Assembly (NCBI RefSeq): GCF_003963535.1
Contig: NZ_CP034539.1
Span: forward strand, 10,478,001-10,542,000
Length of the DNA: 64,000 bases
DNA from: Streptomyces cyaneochromogenes
GTDB taxonomy: Bacteria; Actinomycetota; Actinomycetes; Streptomycetales; Streptomycetaceae
Direction: 5' to 3'
Shown: piece after piece, positions 53,660 to 62,110 of the stretch
Layout of the letters: the number at the start of each line of letters is the position of its first letter
How positions within the stretch are numbered: the first letter of the stretch is position 1
Position numbers and translations under genes: made by a program
The notes under the pieces: model-generated
Database searches by the model: none
What the model saw: the letters and a program-made list of their open reading frames with translations, nothing else
Told to the model about the DNA's origin: nothing

Positions 53660-54076
53660 TCAGCGCTCCATGCGGGTGAGGACTTCGAGGGTGGCCTTGA
53701 CCCCTCCGAGCTGTTCCAGGACCAGCCGGGCCCACTCGTCCTTCGGGGTCTTCTTGGTGTGCGGGGCGACGATCCCGGTGATGAAGTTCGTGATCCGGTG
53801 CAGCTCAGCCTCGAAGACCGCGCGTTCGTAAGCGATCCACACCTCGGGCTCCTCGGACAGCTGAAAGCCCGTCTTCCGGTTGAAGGTCACTGGCGGAAGT
53901 CCTTCCTTGACCGCGATACTCCGCAGGAACTTAAGGCCCGTCCAGACCTGCGCGGGAGTGCGTTTGCTGGCTTTGACCAGCTGTTTCAGGTGGAGCCCGG
54001 CAGGACGTGCCTCTTCCAAGGCCTTGCGTACGGCTTCTCCATGGACATGAGCGGGGTGCCCCGCCCGCCGCTTCAT
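53660..54076 (-). CDS. RacP-like hypothetical protein
   Basis: A 138-residue soluble protein. RRAGHPAHVHGEAVRKALEE, AGLHLKQLVKASKRTPAQVW TGLKFLR looks like a winged helix; PVTFNRKTGFQLSEEPEVWI and HRITNFITGIVAPHTKKTPK follow, then LEQLGGVKATLEVL. The pattern matches proteins annotated RacP in streptomycetes, whose function is not established. It ends 2 bp from the adjacent DUF6192-like pseudogene's stop region and was probably its downstream operon partner. Confidence 0.6.
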   Translation of the reverse strand: MKRRAGHPAHVHGEAVRKALEEARPAGLHLKQLVKASKRTPAQVWTGLKFLRSIAVKEGLPPVTFNRKTGFQLSEEPEVWIAYERAVFEAELHRITNFITGIVAPHTKKTPKDEWARLVLEQLGGVKATLEVLTRMER

Positions 54077-54078
54077 GA

Positions 54079-54822
54079 CTACTGGCCCCGCAGCAGCTCG
54101 GCCAGTGCCTCATCCAGGTCCACCCTCCCGGTGGACACCGCGGTTTCGATCCAGTCCGCCGTCGCCCTGATCTTCTCTACTTGCCTTGTCACCAGGGCGA
54201 GTTGGGACTCGGAGAACTCCCGGCCCCGCAGCCGCGGAACCAGCCGGCTCGCCCCGGCCACGAAGCCCTGGCAGACGCCGATCAAGTCGGTGAACTCCAT
54301 GGCCCGGTGGAACCCGCGCACGATCGCGACGGGATCAACGACGCCGTCCTCGTCAGCGTCGTTCTCCTCCCCCCCACTCCTCCTCACCGCCTTCCTCGGC
54401 GAGGTCGGCCTGGTCGAACTGAGCCTGGTTGACCAGCTCACGGGCCTGCCGGTCCCGCATGGCGCGGAAAGCCACCTCCGGCCGGTGCAGCAGGTCACAT
54501 GCCGCCTGCGCGGCCATCTGCTCGTCCAGCGCGAGGTCGCGGATGGCCTCGACTTTCTCCTCCACCGTCGCGGGCGTGGCGGTCGACCAGCCTGCCGCCC
54601 GCTTCGCCGCGTCCCCGCTCCACTCGCGGCGGCCCGTCCGCTCGTTCGCCGGCGGGTGCTGGATCAACTCGTACGCGTCCGGTGCCGAGGCCAGGATCCG
54701 GTGGACCTCGAAGGAGACGCCCTCCTGGCGCTGGTCCTTCGTTCGGCCATCGCGCGGCCACCCACCGATACGTCCGCACCGTGTGGAAGGACAGCCCTAT
54801 CTGTTCGGCGAACCCGTCCACG
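54079..54822 (-). pseudogene. DUF6192-like protein, two frameshifts, N-terminus lost
   Basis: From 54822: GFAEQIGLSFHTVRTYRWVA ARWP, a shift near 54750, then VSFEVHRILASAPDAYELIQ, ATVEEKVEAIRDLALDEQMA and LLHRPEVAFRAMRDRQAREL VNQ, another shift near 54370, and finally VAIVRGFHRAMEFTDLIGVC and ATADWIETAVSTGRVDLDEA to the stop at 54079. The first part is a helix-turn-helix-like domain. The 5' end is replaced by IS701 DNA. Confidence 0.65.
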
Positions 54823-55226
54823 ACCTGTTCAACGGCCTGCCGCGGCAGAAGTGGAAGCGCCGTTCGTGCGGCACCGGGGCTCACGGCCTGCGGATCTACG
54901 ACTGGGCTCGCGTCGAGGTGCGGCCCTGGCCTCGGCCCGATCGCCGCCGCTGGGTCATCGCCCGCCGCAGCGTCAGCCGGCCCGGGGAGATCTCCTACTA
55001 CATCGCCTACTGCCCCACCGAGACCACCCTCGACGACCTGATCCGCATCGCGGGCAGCAGATGGGCCATCGAGGAATGCTTCCAGAACGCGAAGCAGGAA
55101 TGCGGCCTGGACGATTACCAGGTCCGCCGCTATCCCGGCTGGCACCGCCACATGACCCTGGCCATGGCCGCCCACGCCTGCTTGACCATCCTGCGAGCCC
55201 GCCAGCTGGACACCGACAAAGCAGAA
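54823..55226 (+). pseudogene. IS701-family transposase C-terminal fragment
   Basis: The plus strand reads LFNGLPRQKWKRRSCGTGAH, RIYDWARVEVRPWPRPDRRR, EISYYIAYCPTETTLDDLIR, GSRWAIEECFQNAKQECGLD (W-x-I-E-E-C-F, the catalytic Glu) and HRHMTLAMAAHACLTILRAR. The first half is missing. It runs in frame into a GGDEF domain. Confidence 0.8.
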
Positions 55227-55550
55227 ACGGATCCTCCCAGCTTCGAGGTGGCCAGGCGGCTGTCCCGCCAGGTCCGCGACGGCGACACCGTCGCCCGGCT
55301 CGGCGGCGACGAGTTCGTGATCCTCGCCGACGGGCTCGGCCGGGCCGATGCCCAGGACCTCGCCGTCCGACTGCGCAACGAGATCATCCGGCCGATCCGT
55401 GCCGAGGGGAAGGCCATGCGCGTGGGGGCCAAAATCGGTATCAGCTGGGCCCACTGCGGCACGACCGCGGACGAAGTACTCAGCAGCGCGACCGACCGCG
55501 GGTACCTGGAAGATCAATCTCGCTCTCATCACCACCGGCAGGTGAGCTAG
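55227..55550 (+). pseudogene. GGDEF-domain C-terminal fragment fused to the transposase remnant
   Basis: Without a stop between them, the IS701 frame continues as VARRLSRQVRDGDTVARLGG followed by DEFVILADGL, the active-site motif (GGDEF) of diguanylate cyclases, then AVRLRNEIIRPIRAEGKAMR, VGAKIGISWAHCGTTADEVL. The N-terminal third of the domain with the GTP loop is missing and the last helix ends in nonsense, so it is not an active cyclase. Confidence 0.75.
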
Positions 55551-55732
55551 CGAGCCGCTCAAGGAAGCGCAGGTCTTCAGAGTAGCTGTCCCTGCCCAGC
55601 CCGGCCCCGGCCGACTTCGCGCAGGAGACGCTCGACTTCGGCTGAATGGACTCTGCGCGACGAGGTCCATTGCCCTGGTGTGACGACAGACCGACATCAC
55701 GCATTCAAGTTCAGTAGAGCCAGTAAGTGAGC

Positions 55733-55778
55733 GTTGAGGGGGCAGGCAGCGCGTGGTCGCGCTGCCTGCCCCCTCAAC
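55733..55778. terminator. perfect 21-bp hairpin
   Basis: Arms 55733-55753 and 55758-55778 are exact complements (starting GTTGAGGGGGCAGGCAGCGC) around the loop TGGT. It begins right after the stop of the minus-strand hypothetical gene. Confidence 0.8.
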
Positions 55779-56227
55779 TCACGCCGGCCAGAACTGCACT
55801 AGGAACCGTTCCATGCCTGCAGGCACCTCCTGCTGCGCGAGCTCCCGTACACGCTCCTGGCCGGTTACGCATGCTCGCACCCGCCACAGCGTGTCCGGGG
55901 TTCCCAGCTCCACGACCGACTCGCTCGTGCCGCCATACGACCACAGGGCCACCTCCCCGGACTGGCAGAACCACTGGGCATCCGCAGATGCCTCCCAGGC
56001 CTCCCGCTCGTCCTTCGGCGGCTCCTGGTCCCAGACCTCTGCCGTGAAGGCGGCGTGGTGCGTGCGCCCCCGCTCCTGAAACACAGACGTCGATCACGGG
56101 GCACAAGGAGTTCATCCTCAGCGGGCTCAGGGCTCTCTCCGGGCTCCTCCTCCGCGTCCTCCGCCCAAAGAGCGTAGAACTCGACATACATCTCGAGTTC
56201 CTGACGCTTCAGCATCGGCATGCCCAT
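55779..56227 (-). pseudogene. acidic hypothetical protein, one frameshift
   Basis: ATG 56227 or 56221 opens LKRQELEMYVEFYALWAEDA and PESPEPAEDELLVPRDRRLC-like sequence; near 56083 the frame changes to ERGRTHHAAFTAEVWDQEPP, KDEREAWEASADAQWFCQSG, ELGTPDTLWRVRACVTGQER and AGMERFLVQFWPA. About 150 residues when joined. Family unknown; strong terminator downstream shows it was a transcribed gene. Confidence 0.6.
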
Positions 56228-56692
56228 TCCCTTCCCACGCCCAACGGTCGATCATTTCCGCCAACACTATTCGAGATCGTGGCTGGAGTTGTCGGCATGC
56301 CCCATGGTGCTCGACGCGATGGTTGAGCGATGCACAACCAGGGCTGGAGTTTTCTCAGGTTGCGGGCTTGATCAAGTCGAGTGCGTGATTGGGGTGACCG
56401 GTATTGATCGGCCGCCGCGGCGTGGTTGGGCCAGCCGACGAGCTCGGCTAGGGCCCACCGATTTCCAAGCGGCACGCTATGCCCGCAGGAACGAAGTCCA
56501 TAAGAACCTGGCCGGAAGCTTCCCGGTCGCCTCGGTGGTGTTCAGCCCGGACGGACCCTGGCCACCGGCAGCGAGGACGGCACGGGGCTGCGCGGCCCTC
56601 AGACCGCTACCGGAACTCCAATTGTGGTCCGCCTTGATGTCGTTCCCGGTGGCCAGACCATGGGCTCGTGCAGTTGGTGCACGGACGAGGGG
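56228..56692 (+). pseudogene. region with a WD40-repeat scrap
   Basis: Mostly non-coding. At about 56515-56585 the plus strand reads FPVASVVFSPDG and, one frame over, TLATGSEDGT, which together make a WD40 repeat. It must be debris of a larger WD40 protein. Confidence 0.5.
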
Positions 56693-57314
56693 TTACGTTG
56701 CGAGGGTTCGGATCCCGAGGGCGAGAAACACCACTGCTGTGATTTTGGCGGTCGTGCGTTTGAAGCGGGGCTTTTGCAGGGTGCGTGAGGTGCGCCGGAT
56801 GAGGACGGTCCAGGCAAGGAGCCAGAGCGTCGTCAGCAGCGCGTGGGCGCTTGCCAGGGTGAGGATCTGACTGCTGAAGGAGCGGTCGTCTTGGATGAAC
56901 TGGGGTGCCAGGGTCAGGTAGATGGAGGCCGCCTTGGGTGTTGAGGGCGTTGCCGAGCAGGGCTTGGGTGTAGACGGAGTTCGGCTGCACTGGCAGTCGC
57001 CGACGGGCGGGAGTGCGTGCCTTTCCCAGGGCGGAGCGCCATGTCCACAGGCCCAGGCCGATGAGGTAGGCGGCACCGATGGCCTTGACGGCTGTGAACG
57101 CCTGGCTGGAGCGCATGATCAGGGCGGACAGGCCGATCATGGCGAGGGTGGCGTGGAGGTACAGGCCGGTGACCGTGCCGAGGACAACCGGAAGAGCCTG
57201 GCGGCGGCCGGTGTCGATGACATGTTGAATCAGAAGGGTCAGGCTGGCCCCGGGGGTGGCGACGAGAGGCAGGAGTGCCGCCAGGAACCCGAGAACGGCG
57301 TAGGGGTGGACCAC
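56693..57314 (-). pseudogene. LysE-family exporter, one frameshift
   Basis: From ATG 57314: GFLAALLPLVATPGASLTLL, HVIDTGRRQALPVVLGTVTG, LYLHATLAMIGLSALIMRSS and AVKAIGAAYLIGLGLWTWRS. After ALLGNALNT near 56935 one extra base shifts the frame; it continues as ASIYLTLAPQFIQDDRSFSS and LLAWTVLIRRTSRTLQKPRF to 56693. Complete RhtB/LysE topology (six helices) if corrected. It follows the metallophosphoesterase by 26 bp, so they share an operon. Confidence 0.8.
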
Positions 57315-57340
57315 GTTTCCTCCGAGTCGGGCGGGCGGGA

Positions 57341-58084
57341 TCAGAGCACGACGCGGTAGTGGGTGGTCAGGCGCCGGTCGTCGCCCAGGATGTGGAAGGC
57401 GAGACCGGGCGGCTGGTCGCGGTCTGCAGGGCGGTCGCCTTCCCAGGGCATGCGCAGAGTCCAGGTGAAGGCAGGCCCGACGATCAGCGGGCGGGCGGCA
57501 AACGTCGAGGCGGCCGCGGTATGGGCGTGTCCGGTGAGGACGGCGACGACCTGCGGGTGCGCGTCCAACAGCGCGGCCAGTTGTCCGGGCTGTTCAAGCA
57601 TGCAGGAGTCGGGCAGCGGGTGATGGAGTCCGACGGGTGGCTGGTGGAAGGCGATCAAAGCCGGGGTGTCCCGCGGCAGTGCGGTGAGTTGGGTGTCGAT
57701 CCAGTCCAGCGTCTGTGCGTCGAGGCGTCCCTCGTCGCGGCCGGGGATTGTGGAGTCGCACATCAGGATGGCGGTGTCGTTGATGTGGTGGATCCGGTTG
57801 ACGGGCCTGTGATCGGGTGTCTCGCCGAGCAGGGCCTTGCGGTAGGCCGGACGTGCATCGTGGTTGCCGGGGCAGGTGAGTACGGGGAAAGGGGCCGTCA
57901 GGATGCGTGCCGCTTCCTCGTATTCGGCTTCCTCGCCGTGATCGGCGATGTCTCCGGTGACCAGGACCGCATCGACCGGGCGAGGCAGGGCCCGCAGGTA
58001 GTCCATAACGCGGTTTGCGCGCGCGGTGGCCCTCTCACTGCCGTCCAGGTGCAGGTCGCTGATCTGGGCAAGCAGCACCGTCAT
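57341..58084 (-). CDS. metallophosphoesterase (CpdA-like phosphodiesterase)
   Basis: A 247-residue calcineurin-like enzyme; ATG 58084 is chosen because GGGAGGGG lies 8 nt upstream. All metal-binding motifs are present: QISDLHLDG (D-x-H), VLVTGDIADHG (GD), CPGNHDARP (GNHD), IAFHQPP (H) and VLTGHAHTAA (GHxH). Such enzymes cleave cyclic nucleotides or phosphodiesters. It is divergent from the CGNR regulator at 58253 and upstream of a LysE gene in one operon. Confidence 0.9.
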   Translation of the reverse strand: MTVLLAQISDLHLDGSERATARANRVMDYLRALPRPVDAVLVTGDIADHGEEAEYEEAARILTAPFPVLTCPGNHDARPAYRKALLGETPDHRPVNRIHHINDTAILMCDSTIPGRDEGRLDAQTLDWIDTQLTALPRDTPALIAFHQPPVGLHHPLPDSCMLEQPGQLAALLDAHPQVVAVLTGHAHTAAASTFAARPLIVGPAFTWTLRMPWEGDRPADRDQPPGLAFHILGDDRRLTTHYRVVL

Positions 58085-58160
58085 TTGGCTGTCCCCTCCC
58101 ATGGCGGCGGCTCCGGCCGCCGGTTCACCGCGAGGCGTGGCCCATCACCCCGCCTCGACG

Positions 58161-58190
58161 CCTAACGGAATTCTCCGTTTTACCGTTAGG
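58161..58190. promoter_or_regulatory. nested palindromic operator
   Basis: CCTAACGG (58161-58168) and CCGTTAGG (58183-58190) are perfect inverted arms. Inside, AACGGA (58164-58169) and TCCGTT (58174-58179) form a second pair. It lies between the divergent phosphoesterase and CGNR genes. Confidence 0.7.
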
Positions 58191-58252
58191 GACTCTAGAG
58201 TGTGCGCGGGAATGTGATCAAGTGGTCAGGCAGGGCCAGGGAAGGAGGCACT

Positions 58253-58879
58253 ATGGAGCGCTGGCTGGCACTGGAGCTGGTGAGCACGATCCGCCACGAC
58301 GGTGATGGCGGCGTCACTGACGACCTCACCACGACACCCGGAACAACACGGTGGCTCCAAGCGCAGGCCGATCTGCTGGCCGGCCATCTTCCGGCCGGAG
58401 AGCTCACGGCAGACGAGAGCCTCAGGTTGGAGATCATCGAGTTGCGCCGGTCAGTGCGGGCACTGTTCGCTCGCGCGGTCAGCCCCGCTCCCCCCAGCTC
58501 GGCGGACGCCCAACGACTGATGCCGGCCGATCAGGCATTGGACCACCTCAACACGGTTGCCGCCCGTGAACCGGTCGTCCCACAGTTGGACTGGCTTCCG
58601 GCAGGCGCCCCCGCAGCCCGCCTGCTGTCGGCGGAGAAGGCGCCGAAGGTACGCCTCATGGCGGCCCTGGCGCGCGCCGCCATCGACTTCCTGAGCGGCC
58701 CGCAGCGCGAGCAGCTGCGCGCCTGCACCGCACCCCGCTGCGTGCGCTACTTCGTCAAAAGCCACGGGCGGCAGGAATGGTGCAAGCCGTCATGCGGAAA
58801 CCGTGCCCGAGCAGCCCGCCACTACCAGCGTCAGCGCAGGGCAACCGAAAGCAATTCCGCCCAGGACACCAGGGCCTGA
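58253..58879 (+). CDS. CGNR zinc-finger regulator (ABATE domain)
   Basis: A 208-residue protein from ATG 58253 (GGAGG upstream). The N-terminal ABATE-type domain reads LALELVSTIRHDGDGGVTDD and LRLEIIELRRSVRALFARAV. The C-terminal zinc-binding CGNR motif is LRACTAPRCVRYFVKSHGRQ, EWCKPSCGNRARAARHYQRQ. CGNR proteins are presumed stress or metabolite-responsive transcription factors. The divergent gene pair and nested palindrome point to control of the phosphoesterase-LysE operon and itself. Confidence 0.9.
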   Translation: MERWLALELVSTIRHDGDGGVTDDLTTTPGTTRWLQAQADLLAGHLPAGELTADESLRLEIIELRRSVRALFARAVSPAPPSSADAQRLMPADQALDHLNTVAAREPVVPQLDWLPAGAPAARLLSAEKAPKVRLMAALARAAIDFLSGPQREQLRACTAPRCVRYFVKSHGRQEWCKPSCGNRARAARHYQRQRRATESNSAQDTRA

Positions 58880-59029
58880 GCGGCGCACAAACGGCTCTCG
58901 CGATGGCGCATTCAAGACCAACTACAGCTGACAGCAGGCCGGTTCGACAACTCACCCCTGGGCGCCCTCCCGTAGCCCGTGGGACCGACACGAACGCCCA
59001 CCTCAACGGGACACCAGATCCCACGCCGA

Positions 59030-59284
59030 TCCAACTCAAAGAGACGCGACCAGCACGGGACACACCTTCGCGCGAACAAGCAGGGCATCGAAGGCATCGT
59101 CGCCAAGCAGGCCACCTCCGTGTGCAGGACCACCGGTCGGATCTGGAAGAAGATCAGACATGCCGAGACCGTTGAAGCCGAGATCGTCGGCTGCACCGGT
59201 CCGGCCGCGCGGCCGCGGACACTCGCGGTCCGCCTCCCTGACGGACGTGTCGCGCTCACTCAGTCCCTGAGAAGCTGTGAGTGA
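59030..59284 (+). pseudogene. ATP-dependent DNA ligase fragment
   Basis: The plus strand contains ANKQGIEGIVAKQATSVCRT (motif IV EGIVAK), RIWKKIRHAETVEAEIVGCT (motif V W-K-K-I) and ARPRTLAVRLPDGRVALTQS. This is the end of the nucleotidyltransferase domain and the OB-fold start of a LigC/LigD-type ligase. The active-site Lys domain is missing. Confidence 0.65.
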
Positions 59285-59331
59285 ACCCTGGGCGTGAGCC
59301 GGCCCATTCCTCTGTGGCAAAGAAGGGTTGG

Positions 59332-59904
59332 CTAGTTCTTGGGTGCCTTGCGTGCTCTGAAGGCTGCGGCTTTGACTCGGCTTCGGCAGGCTGCGGAACA
59401 GAAGTGGCGGACCGCGTTGCGGGAGGCGTCGACGTACACACGGTCGCAGTGTGGGGCAGTGCAGACGCCGAGGCGTCCGGCGAGGTTGCTGCCGATTGCC
59501 AGAGCGAGGGCGGTGACACATCCGGCACTCCAGCCCACGGAGAGACTGTCGTCGGAACCGTGGAAGTGGACTTGCCAGGGCTCGCCGTCGACGCAGTCGA
59601 GTTGAGGTCGGGCGCCGGTCGTCCGCAGCAGTACGTTCACGAGCTGAGCAGCGTGGTCGATGTGGCCGCTGTCGACGGCCTCAAACACCGCCCGCATCTG
59701 CTGGGCGGTGTGCGCGAGATAGGCGGCGTGGTCTGACTCGACGGTGGAGCGATGCGATGAGGGCGGCAGCGCCTCATGTACCGCCTGTGGGAGCTGGTCC
59801 CCGTGAGGAGCGGTGTAGGGGCGGCCCTGCCGGGCGCCGTCGGTCAACGTATTCACGAGGGAGACGGCCGCGTCGAGCAGCGTCACCACGTGACCATCGA
59901 ACAT
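59332..59904 (-). CDS. CGNR-type zinc-finger regulator
   Basis: A 190-residue protein from ATG 59904. MFDGHVVTLLDAAVSLVNTL and TVESDHAAYLAHTAQQMRAV FEAV form the ABATE domain. The C-terminal finger is GVCTAPHCDRVYVDASRNAV, RHFCSAACRSRVKAAAFRAR, with four Cys but CRSR in place of CGNR. It is divergent from the MFS exporter at 59944; the gap is only 39 bp, so it is surely involved in that gene's control. Confidence 0.85.
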   Translation of the reverse strand: MFDGHVVTLLDAAVSLVNTLTDGARQGRPYTAPHGDQLPQAVHEALPPSSHRSTVESDHAAYLAHTAQQMRAVFEAVDSGHIDHAAQLVNVLLRTTGARPQLDCVDGEPWQVHFHGSDDSLSVGWSAGCVTALALAIGSNLAGRLGVCTAPHCDRVYVDASRNAVRHFCSAACRSRVKAAAFRARKAPKN

Positions 59905-59943
59905 CACTTGACCGGTCACTCCTTCGGGCTCTAGCGTGCATGC

Positions 59944-61218
59944 GTGACTGACGATAGCCGTTTCGTCGGTCACGCACGAGGGGGCTTCGTGGGGTCTGCG
60001 CAAGACGGGAAGCACTTGCCGCGCGCGGTGCGATTGCTGATCGTGGCGCGGGCGGTGAACCGGCTGGGGGCGTTCTCCCTGTCGTTCCTTGCTGTGCTGA
60101 CCACGACGAATTTCGGCGCCAGTGCCTCCGTCGCCGGGTACATCAGCGCCGCCTTCGGGCTCGCCACGATTCCTTCCCGTCTGGTCGGCGGTCGCCTGGC
60201 AGACCGAATCGGCCCACGCCGCACGATCATGATCGGGCTGACCGGGTGCGCGGTGGCGCAACTCGGCCTCGCCTCGGCCAGCGGCCTCGTGTCCGCAGCC
60301 TGCTTCGCGGTACTGCTGGGGCTGGTCTACGAGATCTACGAGCCACCCAGTCAGGCGATGATCGCGGACGTTGTGGCGCCGAGCGAACACGTACGCGCCT
60401 ACAGCCTGTTGAACGCGGCGCTGGCCGTGGCTGGCATGGGCGCGGGCCTTCTGGCGGCCGGGCTGGGGCGCTGGGACCTGCGCTGGCTCTTCGTGGTCGA
60501 TGCCCTCACCTGCCTGTTCTGCGCCCTGGCCGTGCGCCTGGTCCTGCCCGCAGACCAGCCCGCGGCGACAATGGAAACCGGGCAGCCGGGCGCCGCCGCG
60601 CCCTGGCGCGATCGCTCGTTGCTGGTGATGCTCGCGGCGGGGACGCTGTTCGCGGCGATCTATCTACAGATCATGACGATGCTGCCGCTGTCTCTGGAAC
60701 TGAGGGGAATGCAACCCGCAGACGCCGGACTGCTGTTCACCACGTCCGCTCTCACCATCACTGCCGGACAGCCGCTACTACGGCTCAGGCGGCTCGCCGA
60801 TCTGTCGGCACCTGCCGCCCTCGCCGGCGGCTATCTCCTGCTGGCCCTTGGCCTGGCCGGGTACGCACTCGCTCACAACCTGGTTACCCACATCTCGGCA
60901 ACCATCGTCTGGAGCGTGGGCGATCTCCTCCTCCTGGGCCGGGCGTACGCATTCGTCGCCAGCCTGGCCCCCGCCGGCGGAAAGGGACGCTACCTGGCGG
61001 TCTACGGCACCAGCTGGGGTATCGGCGGGATCATCGCCCCGCTCGCCGGCACACAGCTGCTCGAGAGAGCCGGACCTACCGGCTTGTGGTGCGCCATGTC
61101 CCTGGCCTGCCTGATTCTCGCGGCCGCGCAGCCTGCCTGGATCCTCACCAGCAACAACAGCCGAGCACACGACGAGACGCCTGCTCACGATCAGGCCGCT
61201 CCATCTGCCACCAATTGA
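59944..61218 (+). CDS. MFS exporter (12-TM)
   Basis: A 424-residue transporter from GTG 59944. LLIVARAVNRLGAFSLSFLA is helix 1, LVGGRLADRIGPRRTIMIGL is the motif A loop (GxLaDrxGrkxx), and further helices include LVSAACFAVLLGLVYEIYEP and ALAGGYLLLALGLAGYALAH. The EIYEPP loop after helix 4 is frequent in the MdtH-like group. Exports small toxic molecules; probably under the divergent CGNR regulator. Confidence 0.9.
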   Translation: MTDDSRFVGHARGGFVGSAQDGKHLPRAVRLLIVARAVNRLGAFSLSFLAVLTTTNFGASASVAGYISAAFGLATIPSRLVGGRLADRIGPRRTIMIGLTGCAVAQLGLASASGLVSAACFAVLLGLVYEIYEPPSQAMIADVVAPSEHVRAYSLLNAALAVAGMGAGLLAAGLGRWDLRWLFVVDALTCLFCALAVRLVLPADQPAATMETGQPGAAAPWRDRSLLVMLAAGTLFAAIYLQIMTMLPLSLELRGMQPADAGLLFTTSALTITAGQPLLRLRRLADLSAPAALAGGYLLLALGLAGYALAHNLVTHISATIVWSVGDLLLLGRAYAFVASLAPAGGKGRYLAVYGTSWGIGGIIAPLAGTQLLERAGPTGLWCAMSLACLILAAAQPAWILTSNNSRAHDETPAHDQAAPSATN

Positions 61219-61244
61219 TTTCGGATTGTCCACCACGCGCCGCT

Positions 61245-61757
61245 TCAGCGCAGCGGTGTCGGAGCGAGCCGAATCACATCCGATCGGGTACGAATGCGCA
61301 CCGGTCGAGGTGCTGGGTCTTCCGATGGCGGGGTGGCATGACGCTTCCGGATCGGTTTGGTCAGCCGTCGGGTCGTCAGCGTGATCAGGGTCCATGAGAT
61401 GTGCGCCTCGCTGTGCTGGGGAAGCTGCTCGTAGTCCCTGATGTTTCGACGAGCCCTCATGATCCAGCTGATCGCCCGCTCGACGCCCCACCCTTTCGGC
61501 AGCACCACAAAGCCCTTCTGCCCCTTCGGTCTCGCCACGGTCTGCAGAGTCAGGGCGAGGAAGGTGTTGGACCAGTCGACGAGACCGCTGTATGCGGAGT
61601 CGGCCCAGGCCAAGGTCACTTCGGGATGCGCGAGGCGTAGCCGGAAGAACAGATCACGGCCGAGCGGCCCGTCGTTGATCCCTGCGGTAGTGACCATGGC
61701 GAACAGCGGCAAGCCGCTCACATCGACTGCGATGTGCCGCTTCCTCCCGTTGATCTA
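61245..61757 (-). pseudogene. IS5-family transposase C-terminal fragment
   Basis: The minus strand begins abruptly at INGRKRHIAVDVSGLPLFAM, then DLFFRLRLAHPEVTLAWADS (second D), WSNTFLALTLQTVARPKGQK and GWGVERAISWIMRARRNIRD (E) to the stop. Close to the intact gene at 52696. The N-terminal half is absent. Confidence 0.85.
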
Positions 61758-61910
61758 ATGGGCGGTAGCTGAGCTCGTTGAAACACCTTCTCGATGTCGA
61801 TCGCCGGCGTCAGCACGACGTCCTCCGTTGCTCCGGCCTCTGAGCCCTCAAAGAAGACTGACGTGTGCTGGCGCTCGCCGTCGGTATCGAGAGAGATCAC
61901 TTGATCACCG
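61758..61910 (-). pseudogene. scrap of an unidentified protein
   Basis: On the minus strand IGDQVISLDTDGERQHTSVF then FEGSEAGATEDVVLTPAIDI EKVFQRAQLPPI is coherent and ends at the IS5 fragment. Probably the N-terminal part of a gene destroyed by IS5. Family unknown. Confidence 0.4.
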
Positions 61911-62038
61911 ATGATGATCGTGGTCCAAGCCCCCTGCGGGGACTACCTCTTACGTGCTCGGGAGCTACCAGCTCCGATCAAGACCGAGGGCCCCGCAGGT
62001 CGCTGGGGTCATGAACGGCTAATCGGATGTCGGGCCAC

Positions 62039-62105
62039 TGAGGCTTTTCCAATCTCAGTTTGAGCAGGTCAAGTGAAGGGCGAGGACGGCCTGCACGAGT
62101 GCGGG
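62039..62105 (-). repeat. terminal end of the 41.7-kb IS5 type
   Basis: The sequence GCCTTTTCCAATCTCA and the codons for VQAVLALHL repeat the left end of the IS5 at 41655-41725. It then joins directly to the 3' end of the hydrolase, so the body of the IS is missing in this copy. Confidence 0.65.
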
Positions 62106-62110
62106 GTGCG

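Noticed and set aside
54495..55700. Minus-strand open frame of 401 codons across the GGDEF/IS701 region
   Set aside because: Antisense composition; only its last part coincides with the real DUF6192-like coding.
57275..58165. Plus-strand open frame of 296 codons
   Set aside because: Antisense of the metallophosphoesterase with all metal motifs.
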